The notes beneath the pieces are model-generated. The model saw only the letters and a list, made by a program, of their open reading frames with translations. It was not told the origin of the DNA and made no database searches. Shown here one piece after another: positions 24,995 through 34,375 of a stretch of DNA of 64,000 bases. The stretch lies in NCBI RefSeq assembly GCF_000308555.1, contig NZ_BAFY01000328.1, positions 1 through 64,000 of the forward strand. The letters run 5' to 3'. Every line of letters starts with the position of its first letter. Position 1 is the stretch's first letter. Source of the DNA: Nocardia cyriacigeorgica NBRC 100375. GTDB taxonomy: Bacteria > Actinomycetota > Actinomycetes > Mycobacteriales > Mycobacteriaceae. The position numbers and the translations under genes were made by a program.

Positions 24995-26521
24995 TTATGT
25001 TCCTGCACCCCGGACGGGCAGCAGATCGCCGAGCGCCGTGACGATCTGAGTCACTTCCTCCGGATAGGCCTGCGCCCAGGTTGCCAGGAAGGCGGTGGAG
25101 ACGGTGTGGCTGGAGGTGAAGTCGAGATCTTCGCCGATTTGCTGCCAGATCACGTGCCGGTCGCGGTTGGTCAGTCCACGCCGCTGGATCACCGATTTCA
25201 CTTCCTCCTGTCGGTGAACGGGGAGATGAAGCGCGACAGTGAGTTTGGCCGCCAATTCGTCAATACGTTGCAAAACACGATGGAAAACATGCTCTTCCGG
25301 CGCCACCACGCCGGGAAGTGTATAAATGCGCTTGGCGGGGGTGACTCGGGCCGCTTGATCGCCGTCGAGCAGACAGATCGCGGGGAAGTTGGTCGTCGGA
25401 TTCGCATTGTGATGCTCGGTCATCTTCTCGGCCGGTGAAGCACCACCCATCGCGTGGATCTTGACGGCGTCCATTTCGACACCACCATGGGTGCGGAGCG
25501 CGGTCGCGACCATCGATTCGGCGAAAGAGTCTTCGACGAAGATCGCCAATTGTGCGTCGATCTGCCCGGTGATGGTACGCAGCGCTCGCACATCCGGTTT
25601 GCCTTGGATCACTTCGCCACTCAGTGCCGACCAGATCGCGATCGGAGGTAGAGGTGCCAGCGCGTCGTTGGAGTGCGTCGTGAAGATGACTTGGCACGAC
25701 TTTCGTGCTGCGACGTCGATCAGGTACTCGACGATTCGCTGGGTCGCGACGGGGTGGAGGCCGTTCTCGATCTCCTCGATGAAGACGATCGCATTGTCGT
25801 GCGCAGCCTCGATCTCCGCGATCATCCGGATGATGCTCGCTTCACCCGCTCCGAAGTGAAACTCCGAATACGCCTCACCGCGGTGTGTCAGCCCGGTGAA
25901 CATGCTGACCCGGTCCTCGGCATCGAGATAGAGCTGCTGGTACCCGGAGATCGGTTTGCCGAGAATCTTCTCGGCATGCGCAGTGACTTCCACGGGCAAC
26001 TGCTCTTCTTTGACCGCGAGGAACGATCCGGCTGTTGCTTTTCGAAGGTTCTGGCGTTCGGTAGCGGGCAGGGTCCGGTCCACACCGAACAGTCGGACAT
26101 CGCGTTCGACAGCATTGCGGTTCCACTTGAGCCGTTTGAAGCTGGCGGTGCGCGAGACTGGAGACCGAGTGTTGAGACTGCGATCGATCAACTCGTACTC
26201 GATCGACCAATTCTGCATGCTCGAGTCGTATTTGCCGCTCTTGGCGAAGAACCGTCCCGGTGGCACGCTCCGATAGACCAGGGCAGCCGCACCGAGCACG
26301 GTTGTCTTCCCGCCTCCGTTGGGACCGACCAGTGCTGTCACGGGGAAGTCGAAGGTCACTTCGCAATCGACGAATCCTCGCACCCGCCGCAGCGTTATCC
26401 GCTCGAGGTACTTGCGGTAGCTTCGTTTGGTCACCTTGGCCGCCAGACCGTCGATCTGGCTGCGGCGGATCTCGCTCTTGAACTCGGACAACCTGTCCTC
26501 CCACCCCTTGAATGCGTCCAC
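24995..26521 (-). CDS. OLD-family ATPase with TOPRIM domain (GajA-like)
   Basis: A 508-residue protein. The ABC-type ATPase half carries VGPNGGGKTTV (about 65-75), a signature-like FHFGAGEAS (221-229), Walker B FIEEIENGLHP (247-257) and TTHSNDAL (281-288). The second half has TOPRIM acidic residues in FVEDSFAES (about 328-336) and CLLDGDQA (383-390). This matches OLD nucleases and GajA of Gabija, which nicks DNA when nucleotides are depleted. The start is GTG 26521 with a poor ribosome site; no better internal start is seen. The downstream UvrD gene gives Gabija-like synteny. PARIS-type systems also use such ATPases but lack a helicase. Confidence 0.82.
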   Translation of the reverse strand: MDAFKGWEDRLSEFKSEIRRSQIDGLAAKVTKRSYRKYLERITLRRVRGFVDCEVTFDFPVTALVGPNGGGKTTVLGAAALVYRSVPPGRFFAKSGKYDSSMQNWSIEYELIDRSLNTRSPVSRTASFKRLKWNRNAVERDVRLFGVDRTLPATERQNLRKATAGSFLAVKEEQLPVEVTAHAEKILGKPISGYQQLYLDAEDRVSMFTGLTHRGEAYSEFHFGAGEASIIRMIAEIEAAHDNAIVFIEEIENGLHPVATQRIVEYLIDVAARKSCQVIFTTHSNDALAPLPPIAIWSALSGEVIQGKPDVRALRTITGQIDAQLAIFVEDSFAESMVATALRTHGGVEMDAVKIHAMGGASPAEKMTEHHNANPTTNFPAICLLDGDQAARVTPAKRIYTLPGVVAPEEHVFHRVLQRIDELAAKLTVALHLPVHRQEEVKSVIQRRGLTNRDRHVIWQQIGEDLDFTSSHTVSTAFLATWAQAYPEEVTQIVTALGDLLPVRGAGT

Positions 26522-26659
26522 GGGATGTCGGTCGCCCGCGAACAGGTCCTGTCTCGTACCGCCGCGTGGAAGTCTACTGGGCAGGCTGCTGTGTAGCGGA
26601 ACCGAACGCGGCCACGATAGCTTCGGAGACGGTGCTTATCGGCTGGCGAGGAGGCGTGG

Positions 26660-29600
26660 GTGCGGGGCGTGGGTGACGGGCCGATAGGGGCGTGGGATCC
26701 GGGCTTGGTGAATCGGGCGGCGAACCTATTCGAGTACCTGACCCGAGTTCAAGATATCGGCACTGCCCGAACCCATGATGTCGCCGGCCTCGGTCCGGTG
26801 ATCTGGTTGTCGGAACTCCCGATTCACCAGGCCATTCGTTATCAGCCGGAGTCCGCTGGCGCACCGTTCCTGGTTGTCGAGAAGGTCCGCCTGGAACAAG
26901 CGCCTCAGCTGGTTGACCAGGCCATCCGGGGGTGGTTGCAGCCAGGCAGGCTCGATGATCCGGAGAACGAGCCGTACCTGCGGGAAATACGAGTGGACGG
27001 GGAGCGCGAGCTCAGTATCGTCGATCACCCGGACGTGGTGGAACGGTTCGAGAGCTGGATCCGAACGTGGCGGCTGTGGGCGGCGCAGACCCGCCGTGAA
27101 TTGCTGGCATCGAGGCTCTACCACAGCCTCTACGACATGTACACGGCCCTGAGTGGGTCGTCGGAGACCCATGAGGCGGTGCTCGGCCTGGGTTGCCTCA
27201 GCTGGAAGCCGAGGAATCACAGCGCAGTGCGACGGCACGTCCTCACCGCGCCGGTCAAGGTCGACTTCGACACCGATTCGGGCACGATCACCGTATCCGC
27301 CGAGGTCGGTGCCTCCGGTCTGGCTGTCGAGCTGTTGGATTTCCTGGAGAATACTCAACTCGCCGCGCCGGGCCTGCTGCGTGCGGCCCAGGATTCCGCT
27401 CGTGATGACGGCATCGACCCGTTCGATCGGCCGGGAATTGCCAGCCTGGTGCGCCGGGTCATCCACTGTATCGATCCGGCGGCGACCTACCAGGACGATA
27501 TGGCGGTCGTGGCACCGGCGTCGCAGCCGTTGGCTGCCTACGCACCCGCATTGATCCTGCGCCAGCGCGGCAGGCGCGGGCTCGTACGGGTGCTGCAAAC
27601 CATTGGCGCGCAGATTCGTCAACGCCGCGAAGTACCCGAGGGCATCCGGAATCTGGTCGATCCCGATTACATTCCGGAGCGGACGCCCACTGTCGACGAT
27701 GGCGCGATCGTCCGGGACGGCACCGACTCGTTCCTGCCGATACAGCTCAACCCCAAGCAGTTGAGCATCCTCGAGCATGTCGATACGAGCGCGCATACGA
27801 TCGTGCAGGGCCCGCCGGGTACCGGGAAAACCCACACCGCGGCCGCGTTGATCACTCATCTGCTGGCACAGGGTAAACGGGTCCTGGTCACCGCGCAGAC
27901 CGACCGGGCGCTGGAGGAGGTGCGCGGCAAGCTTCGTGAAGAGATCAAACCGCTGTGTGTGGCGGTGGTCGGCACCTCCCGCGATGCGTTCACCGATCTC
28001 GAGACAGCGGTGGAGAAGATCTCTACCGCAGCGAGCGATCACGAGCAGGACCGGGCGCGGACCGCGAGAACGATCGAGGCGGCTGGTCAGCGGATCGCCA
28101 CGTTGCGCCAGGAGCGCGCGCAGATCAGGCAGCATTTGCTCCGGTCGCGAGAACGTGAGGTCGCCCATCACGAGTGTGCCGGCTACACCGGGACATTGAC
28201 CGAGATCGTGTTGCGGCACCGCGACGATGCGCCGCGGTATGACTGGCTGGCAGAGCTCGCGGCACCGGGTGCGGACGAACAGCTGCCGGTCGCGCCCGCC
28301 GACATCGAGCAATGGCGCCGGCTCCTGGCCGACGATGCATTGCGGGACCCGGAAGTCGCCGCCCCGCCGTTGCTCACCGTAGGCGAGATCGTGCCACCGG
28401 CAGATGTCGAGCAATGGTTCGCCCGGCATCGAGCCGCGACGCAGCGCTGCCGGGAATACGACCAGGTGGGCCGCACGGAGCTGGTGCGGCGAATCGTCGA
28501 ACTCACCCCTGCTACCAGGAGCGAACTCCGAGCGCTGGTGGCCCGGCTGGATCACACGGGATCGGACCTGTCCCAGGCTCGTGACCCCTGGTATCGCGCC
28601 GCCGTCACCGATATCCGCGCCGGCAGTGCAGGCGAGTGGCACACGCGGGCCGAACACCTCGGGCAGCTGCTGGTCCCGGCGGAACAAAGCGTCGCAAAGC
28701 TCGGCATGACCGACGTCGTTGTGTCCGGGGAGGATCTGGGACCGCTGGTTTCGCTGGCGGAGGCGCTGCTGGCGCGCATCCGGTCGCACGGCGAGATCAA
28801 GACGAACGCCGACGGCTCGCCGAAGATGGGGCTCACAGCGCCGCGGGTGGTCAAGGACGCCGCGCCGTTGTTCGAACGCGTGCGCGTCGATGGGCGCATC
28901 CCCACCTCGGCCGAACAACTCGACATGTTCTGGCAGTACGCCGAAGCATCTCGATTGCTCGCTCGGCTGGACGCAGTGTGGTTCGAACGGCTGACCCCAC
29001 CGACGGGCGGTCCGTTACGCGGGAGGCTGGCGTGGCACCGGGACCGGCTGGCGCAGCTCGGTCAGGTCTTGCGATTCGGCGCTGAGCTCATGCAGGCCGG
29101 ACGCAAGCTCAACCAGTTCGGGCTGCACGAGCCGGACTGGTCCGAACCGCGGACCGTGCGCACATTGGTGGACGCCTTCGATGCGGTCGCCGCCATGGAT
29201 GAGCAGCGGGCGAGCGAGGAACCGATACGCCGCCTACAGCAGCAGCTGGGGGCGGCGTACCACGATCCGCGCAGCACCTCGACCGTTCGCGAGCTCTATT
29301 CCGCGATCGAGCACTCCGATCTGAGCAGATATCGCGCTGCCTACATCCGGCTGACCGAACTCGATGACCTGCGGCAACGGTACCGAGCGCGCCTCGAGCT
29401 CGATGCTCGGATGGGTGCGCTGCCGCGACTTCGGGATGCTATCGAGGCCGATCCACGCGACGAACGCTGGGCCGGCCGGATCGCCGATCTGCCGCAGGCC
29501 TGGAATTGGGCGCGGGTCGCTGCCTGGCTCACTGATCACGCCGACACGGAGATCAACGACCTCTTCCATCGCCTGGACCGCGTCGAGTCCGCCCTGCGGG

Positions 29601-32014
29601 ACGAAGCCACGGAGCTCGCTGTCGCGCGGTCCTGGGAGCGCGCGGTCGGACGACTGACCTTGACCGCACGATCAGATCTGCGCCAGTACGTGCAGCTGGT
29701 CCGCAAACTGGGTAAAGGCAAGGGCCAGCACGCGGTCCGGCGGAAGGCCGCTATCCAGCAGACGCTGGCGCGGTGCCGACCGGCCGTACCGGCCTGGATC
29801 ATGCCGATCTACCGGGTGGTCGAACAGCTCGATATCGAGCAGGACATGTTCGATGTCGTCGTGGTCGACGAGGCGTCGCAGGCCGGGCTGGAAGCTGTCT
29901 TCCTGCAGTATCTTGCGCCGCGGATCGTCGTCATCGGCGACGATCGGCAGGTATCGCCGGCCGCCGTCGGTGTCGATGAGAACCAGCTGCGTGCCCTGGC
30001 GGCCCAATATCTGCCGAACGATCGGTACCGTGCGTCGTTCGAGATACCCCAACGCAGCCTGTTCGACGAGGCGGTGATGCGGTTTTCCGGCCGTCTCCCA
30101 CTGGTGGAGCATCGCCGATGCGTCCCCGAGATCATCGAATTCTGCAACAAGATCGCATACGAACCACAGGGTATCCGGCTGGTACCGGTGCGCCTGTACG
30201 GCGCCGACCGATTGCCCCCCATTCGGACCGTCTACGTGGCGGGCGCGGACAGCACCAAGAACAACGTGAATGTGCTCGAAGCCGAGCGCATTGTCGAGCA
30301 AGTAGTCGAATGCGTCGCAGACCCGCAATACGCGGGCAAGTCCATCGGCGTGATATCGCTGCTCGGCCAGGCGCAGGCGAAACTGATCTGGGACCGGCTG
30401 ATGCAGGCACTGCAACCCGAGGAGATCGCGCGCCGGCAACTGCGCTGCGGCGACGCCGCCGATTTCCAGGGCGCCGAACGCGATGTCATTTTCCTGTCGA
30501 TGGTGAAGGCGCCTGGCCCGGATACCCGCCTCGTCGCGCAGACGCGGGAGCAGATCGTGCAGCGGTACAACGTCGCGGTGTCCAGGGCGCGAGATCAACT
30601 TTGGCTGTTCCACTCGGTGACGCTGGATCAGTTGACCAATCCCGACGATATGCGGTACCAGCTGTTGAAGTACTGCATCGAGACTCAGCAGTCCGATCGG
30701 GTTGTGGCGTCGGGCCGGCCGCAGCCCGCGCCGGCGGACCGGGTGGTCGCGCCGTTCGAGTCGCTGTTCGAGCAGCAGGTGTACAACTGCCTGGTCGAGC
30801 GGGGTTACCAAGTGAGCGCACACTACGACGCGGCTGGATACGACGTCGATCTGGTTGTTATCGGTGATCATGTCAAGCTCGCGATCGAATGCGAGGGCGA
30901 CTGGTGGAAAGGCGCGGAACAATTCCATCGGGACCTCGCGCGACAGCGTGACTTGGAACGGTGCGGATGGCCCTTCTTCCGGATCCGTCAATCGAGGTTC
31001 GTCGTCGACCCCGAAACTTGTCTGGCATCGCTGTGGCAGCTGCTCGACGAGCTGAACATCGCGCCGGTGCCCGAGGAGCCGGAGCCGGCGGCGGAACCCG
31101 TCCAAGACCGGAGCGTGGCGGCGGCCGCGGGGCGATTCGCCGAGCCTGGCGATGAGCCGATACGCGCAGATACTGGATCGTCGGAGGACAGTCCCGCATC
31201 GCCGGCCGACGGGACTGGCGGCGAAGGCAGCAACCGTGCCGCAGTCGAAGCGGAAATGGTCGCGTCGCCAGTCACGGACTTCTCGCATCTGCCGGAGTCA
31301 CCGCCGCGACCAGCAAGCGCCACATCCGTCAGCGATGCTGCGATGCCGTCCATGGGGGGCGTCATCCACACAGTAGGCGGCACCAGCGATGTCATCGTTG
31401 AACCTGAGGTGCCGGTGCAGGACGGGAACGTCGCCGATGGTCCGGTGACAGTGATACTCGAGCAAGAACCGACACCGTCGATCACCGATTACCAGGCTTT
31501 CACCGGATTGCTCGCCTCCACGACATCGGTTGCGGACGACTACTCCCGGTTGATCGCCGACCTGACCAGCGTGGTAAGGGTCGAAGGACCTGTCACCGGT
31601 GGCCGAATTGTCGCGATCTACCTGCGCGAGAACCGCGACGGCGACGTCGCCGCCCAGGAGAAGGCGGTTCTCGACGGGTTGCGGCGGGCAGTCGAAACCG
31701 GCGAGCTCCGCCACGACGACCCGCTCGGCTTCGATGATCCGCTCCGGTTCGCCTACCGGCTTCCCGAGCAACCGGCGACCCGCTGGCGAACTCTGGGCGC
31801 GCGGTCGATCGAGGAGATACCGGCCAGGGAACTGGCCGAGATGGTGGCGCATTGTGCACAACACATCGGCTGGAAAGACCGCGCGGCGCTGATGAAAAAC
31901 GTCACGGCGGATATTGGTCATCCGCAACTGACTGATCGGGCTATCGCGGCACTGGCGCTCGTGTGGCCGTTGGCGCGAAACCTATCCGCGGAACTCGCCT
32001 CCGCACGGTCATAG
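26660..32014 (+). CDS. Giant SF1 helicase-Vsr-like nuclease protein (Hhe-like)
   Basis: A 1784-residue protein. The N-terminal 350 residues are a DUF4011-like or unassigned region. The Upf1/DNA2-type helicase has GPPGTGKT at 384-391, DEAS at about 1070, QGAERDVIF at about 1268 and VAVSRARDQL at about 1305, with a long helical insertion between. A PD-(D/E)xK/Vsr-like nuclease follows (about 1365-1465): GYDVDLVV and AIECEGDWWKG. After a proline/acid-rich linker the end (about 1630-1780) reads like DUF3320: VRVEGPVTGGRIVAIYL and RSIEEIPARELAEMV. This order recalls the single-gene Hhe defence protein. GTG 26660 follows GAGGAGG. It converges with the next gene, overlapping by 6 bases. Confidence 0.82.
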   Translation: MRGVGDGPIGAWDPGLVNRAANLFEYLTRVQDIGTARTHDVAGLGPVIWLSELPIHQAIRYQPESAGAPFLVVEKVRLEQAPQLVDQAIRGWLQPGRLDDPENEPYLREIRVDGERELSIVDHPDVVERFESWIRTWRLWAAQTRRELLASRLYHSLYDMYTALSGSSETHEAVLGLGCLSWKPRNHSAVRRHVLTAPVKVDFDTDSGTITVSAEVGASGLAVELLDFLENTQLAAPGLLRAAQDSARDDGIDPFDRPGIASLVRRVIHCIDPAATYQDDMAVVAPASQPLAAYAPALILRQRGRRGLVRVLQTIGAQIRQRREVPEGIRNLVDPDYIPERTPTVDDGAIVRDGTDSFLPIQLNPKQLSILEHVDTSAHTIVQGPPGTGKTHTAAALITHLLAQGKRVLVTAQTDRALEEVRGKLREEIKPLCVAVVGTSRDAFTDLETAVEKISTAASDHEQDRARTARTIEAAGQRIATLRQERAQIRQHLLRSREREVAHHECAGYTGTLTEIVLRHRDDAPRYDWLAELAAPGADEQLPVAPADIEQWRRLLADDALRDPEVAAPPLLTVGEIVPPADVEQWFARHRAATQRCREYDQVGRTELVRRIVELTPATRSELRALVARLDHTGSDLSQARDPWYRAAVTDIRAGSAGEWHTRAEHLGQLLVPAEQSVAKLGMTDVVVSGEDLGPLVSLAEALLARIRSHGEIKTNADGSPKMGLTAPRVVKDAAPLFERVRVDGRIPTSAEQLDMFWQYAEASRLLARLDAVWFERLTPPTGGPLRGRLAWHRDRLAQLGQVLRFGAELMQAGRKLNQFGLHEPDWSEPRTVRTLVDAFDAVAAMDEQRASEEPIRRLQQQLGAAYHDPRSTSTVRELYSAIEHSDLSRYRAAYIRLTELDDLRQRYRARLELDARMGALPRLRDAIEADPRDERWAGRIADLPQAWNWARVAAWLTDHADTEINDLFHRLDRVESALRDEATELAVARSWERAVGRLTLTARSDLRQYVQLVRKLGKGKGQHAVRRKAAIQQTLARCRPAVPAWIMPIYRVVEQLDIEQDMFDVVVVDEASQAGLEAVFLQYLAPRIVVIGDDRQVSPAAVGVDENQLRALAAQYLPNDRYRASFEIPQRSLFDEAVMRFSGRLPLVEHRRCVPEIIEFCNKIAYEPQGIRLVPVRLYGADRLPPIRTVYVAGADSTKNNVNVLEAERIVEQVVECVADPQYAGKSIGVISLLGQAQAKLIWDRLMQALQPEEIARRQLRCGDAADFQGAERDVIFLSMVKAPGPDTRLVAQTREQIVQRYNVAVSRARDQLWLFHSVTLDQLTNPDDMRYQLLKYCIETQQSDRVVASGRPQPAPADRVVAPFESLFEQQVYNCLVERGYQVSAHYDAAGYDVDLVVIGDHVKLAIECEGDWWKGAEQFHRDLARQRDLERCGWPFFRIRQSRFVVDPETCLASLWQLLDELNIAPVPEEPEPAAEPVQDRSVAAAAGRFAEPGDEPIRADTGSSEDSPASPADGTGGEGSNRAAVEAEMVASPVTDFSHLPESPPRPASATSVSDAAMPSMGGVIHTVGGTSDVIVEPEVPVQDGNVADGPVTVILEQEPTPSITDYQAFTGLLASTTSVADDYSRLIADLTSVVRVEGPVTGGRIVAIYLRENRDGDVAAQEKAVLDGLRRAVETGELRHDDPLGFDDPLRFAYRLPEQPATRWRTLGARSIEEIPARELAEMVAHCAQHIGWKDRAALMKNVTADIGHPQLTDRAIAALALVWPLARNLSAELASARS

Positions 32015-34198
32015 CAGCGCGGCGGGTGTTGTTCCACGTAGGAATGCCGCGATCTGGATCAACCGGTGCGGCGCGACCCTGAGCGAGCCCAATCGCACGA
32101 TCAGGTTGTGGAATTCGTTGATCGGATCGTCGGCATGTACGGCCCACTCAGCCACCGCTGCGGCGGCTTCTCGACGCTGCGCTTGTGTGCCGCCGACATC
32201 GGCGGACAACAGAATCACTTCGCCTGACCCGTCCTCGATTGGGCTGAAGTCTAGGTGACCACGGTCGGCGGCGGTGCTGACGGCCGCGAGCATGTCGTCG
32301 GGATCGGTGAGACCGATGAGATCACCGATCTCGTCGGCAGTGGCTATGCCTCCCTGAGTGCGGAGCACGCCGACCAGATCGTCGAACAGGCCGCTATCGC
32401 CGGCATCCGGCGCGGACGCGGCGCCGATGGGCGGTGCCGTTGAGGCAGAATCTGTCGTCGGCACCGACAGCGGGGGCGAAACCTGCTGCACACCAACAGA
32501 ATCCGCGATCATCGCCGGTGCTGCCACCGGTAGCGGCTCCAGGGGCACAGGCGCGGCCGACGGTGCCGGTGGAACCGTCGATGAGGAGTTGGGCACAGCC
32601 GCCGTGCTCGGTGTCGGCGTGGCCGCAGCAGGCTCATCCGGCCAAAGCATACGGCGCAAGACATCGATCGCTCGCGTCTCATCGGTCTTCGCCGCACGCT
32701 CGGCAATGTGCCAGAGCTGGCGCAGATGCGCCCCTGCGGACCCTTGGCCGGGGTCCTCCGGCGTACCTCGGACAACCGCAACCAAGAACACGATCGGGTG
32801 GTCGGCGTCCGGTCTGATCAGCCGGCCCATGCGCTGAACCATCTGCCTGGTCGAGCGAGCCGAACTCAAGAACACGCCCAGTCGTGCAGCGGGCACGGTG
32901 AGCGATTCGTCCAGCGCCCGTGATTCGACCAGCGCGCGCACCGTGCCCTCGCGCAGACCGACGGCGACAGCGTCGCGGCCGGGTCTTGCCGCACCGGCAC
33001 CGCTGGTGACAGCACGGACCCCGCTCTCCTCGAGTATCCGGGCAATCTGGCCGGCTGATGCGGCACGATCGGTGAACAGGATCGCCTGGCAATTCGCCGG
33101 TAGTACTCCGGGGATCGCACGGACCAGGTCCAGCTTGGCCTGACATTCAGCCAGCAGCGCCGTATGCGCGGCCATGGCGTTGAAATACTTCTTGGCATAT
33201 TGCGCCGCGGCGTAGCGACCGGCGGCCAGGGACCGGACGAAGGGCTCGAAACCATTGTCGTGCGGGTCGGGTGCGCCGTAACTGCCGACCAGCATGTCGG
33301 TGACATGCTCGATCTCCGCCTCGAGTTTGTGCAGCCTGCCGGCCTCGTTGTCGGTCAACTGCACCTCGACCTGAACCAGGCGGATCTTCGGTAGGAACCC
33401 GTCGGCCACCGCACGCGAATAATCGCAGCCAGGGATGATCGTGCCGAAGTAGGGGATCAGCACCGAGTCGACAAGATCGTCGGTGCGCTCGAGTGCCGAG
33501 GTCAGGCCCAGCCGCCACAGATGGTGCTCGGCGAGTGCCTTGGCGTACGTCCCGGGACCGTAACTGTGAACGTCATCGACGATAACGGTGGTCGGGGTAT
33601 CGCCGGCCTGGCCGAACCGTGCCGCGGCTACCGAGGCCGCGGTCCCTACCAGGACATCTGCTGCCGCCGCCTTGCCGAGGCCCGCTATCGCGACCCGGTG
33701 CCCGGGCAGGGCCGCCTGTAAGGCCCGTGACCAGCGATGTTGCTCCTCGGTCCCGGATACGACGACGACTGCGCGGTGCCCGGCGTCGACGGCGCGTGCT
33801 GCCGCGGCGATACCGACCAGAGTCTTGCCCGATCCGGTCACCGACTCGATGATCGCGCGATGGCCGGCGGCGATCCATTCGTCGAGGGCCGCACGTTGCC
33901 AATCACGAAGCGGTGGCCCGGCATATGCGGGCGTTGCGATCGAAGCGGGCCGTGCGGCCGGGACAGCGGGGCCGGGTTGCGCAACCGGGCCGAGGGCCGC
34001 GCCCTTGCGCAGCGCCCAGCGCGGGGGTGTGTGGCTGTCGTCTTTGTCGAACAGATCATCGCGGTGGCGGTGCAGGATGCTGTTCACGTCGCTGCGGGTC
34101 ACGGTCTTACCGTCGATCGCTGCCGCGAGCTGGGATGCGGTGAGCCACGGCTGTGCCGAGAGCAGTTCGACGATTCGACGCAACAGTCGATCCTGCAT
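32009..34198 (-). CDS. SF2 helicase with winged-helix ends and DDVH box
   Basis: A 729-residue protein. An N-terminal winged-helix (about 1-65, LTASQLAAAI) precedes an XPB/DEAD-like helicase: LRDWQRAALDEW (97-108), TGSGKT at 121-126, VIVDDVHSYG with DDVH at 208-211 where DEAH/DEAD is usual, LGLTSALER (230-238) and, near residue 500, a motif VI QRMGRLIRPD. A long Pro/Ala/Ser/Thr linker then leads to a C-terminal domain of about 130 residues that also looks like a winged helix. ATG 34198 has AGGAGGT six bases upstream. It is divergent from the 34376 operon (177 bases) and convergent with the Hhe-like gene. Its job in the island is unknown. Confidence 0.78.
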   Translation of the reverse strand: MQDRLLRRIVELLSAQPWLTASQLAAAIDGKTVTRSDVNSILHRHRDDLFDKDDSHTPPRWALRKGAALGPVAQPGPAVPAARPASIATPAYAGPPLRDWQRAALDEWIAAGHRAIIESVTGSGKTLVGIAAAARAVDAGHRAVVVVSGTEEQHRWSRALQAALPGHRVAIAGLGKAAAADVLVGTAASVAAARFGQAGDTPTTVIVDDVHSYGPGTYAKALAEHHLWRLGLTSALERTDDLVDSVLIPYFGTIIPGCDYSRAVADGFLPKIRLVQVEVQLTDNEAGRLHKLEAEIEHVTDMLVGSYGAPDPHDNGFEPFVRSLAAGRYAAAQYAKKYFNAMAAHTALLAECQAKLDLVRAIPGVLPANCQAILFTDRAASAGQIARILEESGVRAVTSGAGAARPGRDAVAVGLREGTVRALVESRALDESLTVPAARLGVFLSSARSTRQMVQRMGRLIRPDADHPIVFLVAVVRGTPEDPGQGSAGAHLRQLWHIAERAAKTDETRAIDVLRRMLWPDEPAAATPTPSTAAVPNSSSTVPPAPSAAPVPLEPLPVAAPAMIADSVGVQQVSPPLSVPTTDSASTAPPIGAASAPDAGDSGLFDDLVGVLRTQGGIATADEIGDLIGLTDPDDMLAAVSTAADRGHLDFSPIEDGSGEVILLSADVGGTQAQRREAAAAVAEWAVHADDPINEFHNLIVRLGSLRVAPHRLIQIAAFLRGTTPAALL

Positions 34199-34375
34199 TC
34201 CGGCACCTCCTGATCCCCAGCCTGTTCTGCTCTGGAGCCTAGCGCCCTGGTATGACGGTGGGGGCGGCAGATCGGCCGCCGAGATTCGCTGTCTCGGTGC
34301 CGGTCTGGTGCGATGATGAGCTGTCGTGTCGAGTGGGCACCGTGGCATCGGTGCATTGGTGTGAGGGGGCGGTGG

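Noticed and set aside
24995-26521. PARIS or retron-associated ATPase
   Set aside because: ATPase and TOPRIM are in one protein with a UvrD gene next to it, which fits Gabija better; no reverse transcriptase or separate TOPRIM gene is present.
26726-28918. Long minus-strand open frame of 730 codons inside the Hhe-like gene
   Set aside because: It is antisense to a gene with clear helicase motifs and has the Arg/Gly/Pro-rich composition typical of GC-rich shadow frames.
29672-31288. 538-codon minus-strand frame
   Set aside because: Antisense to the helicase and nuclease core of the 26660 gene.
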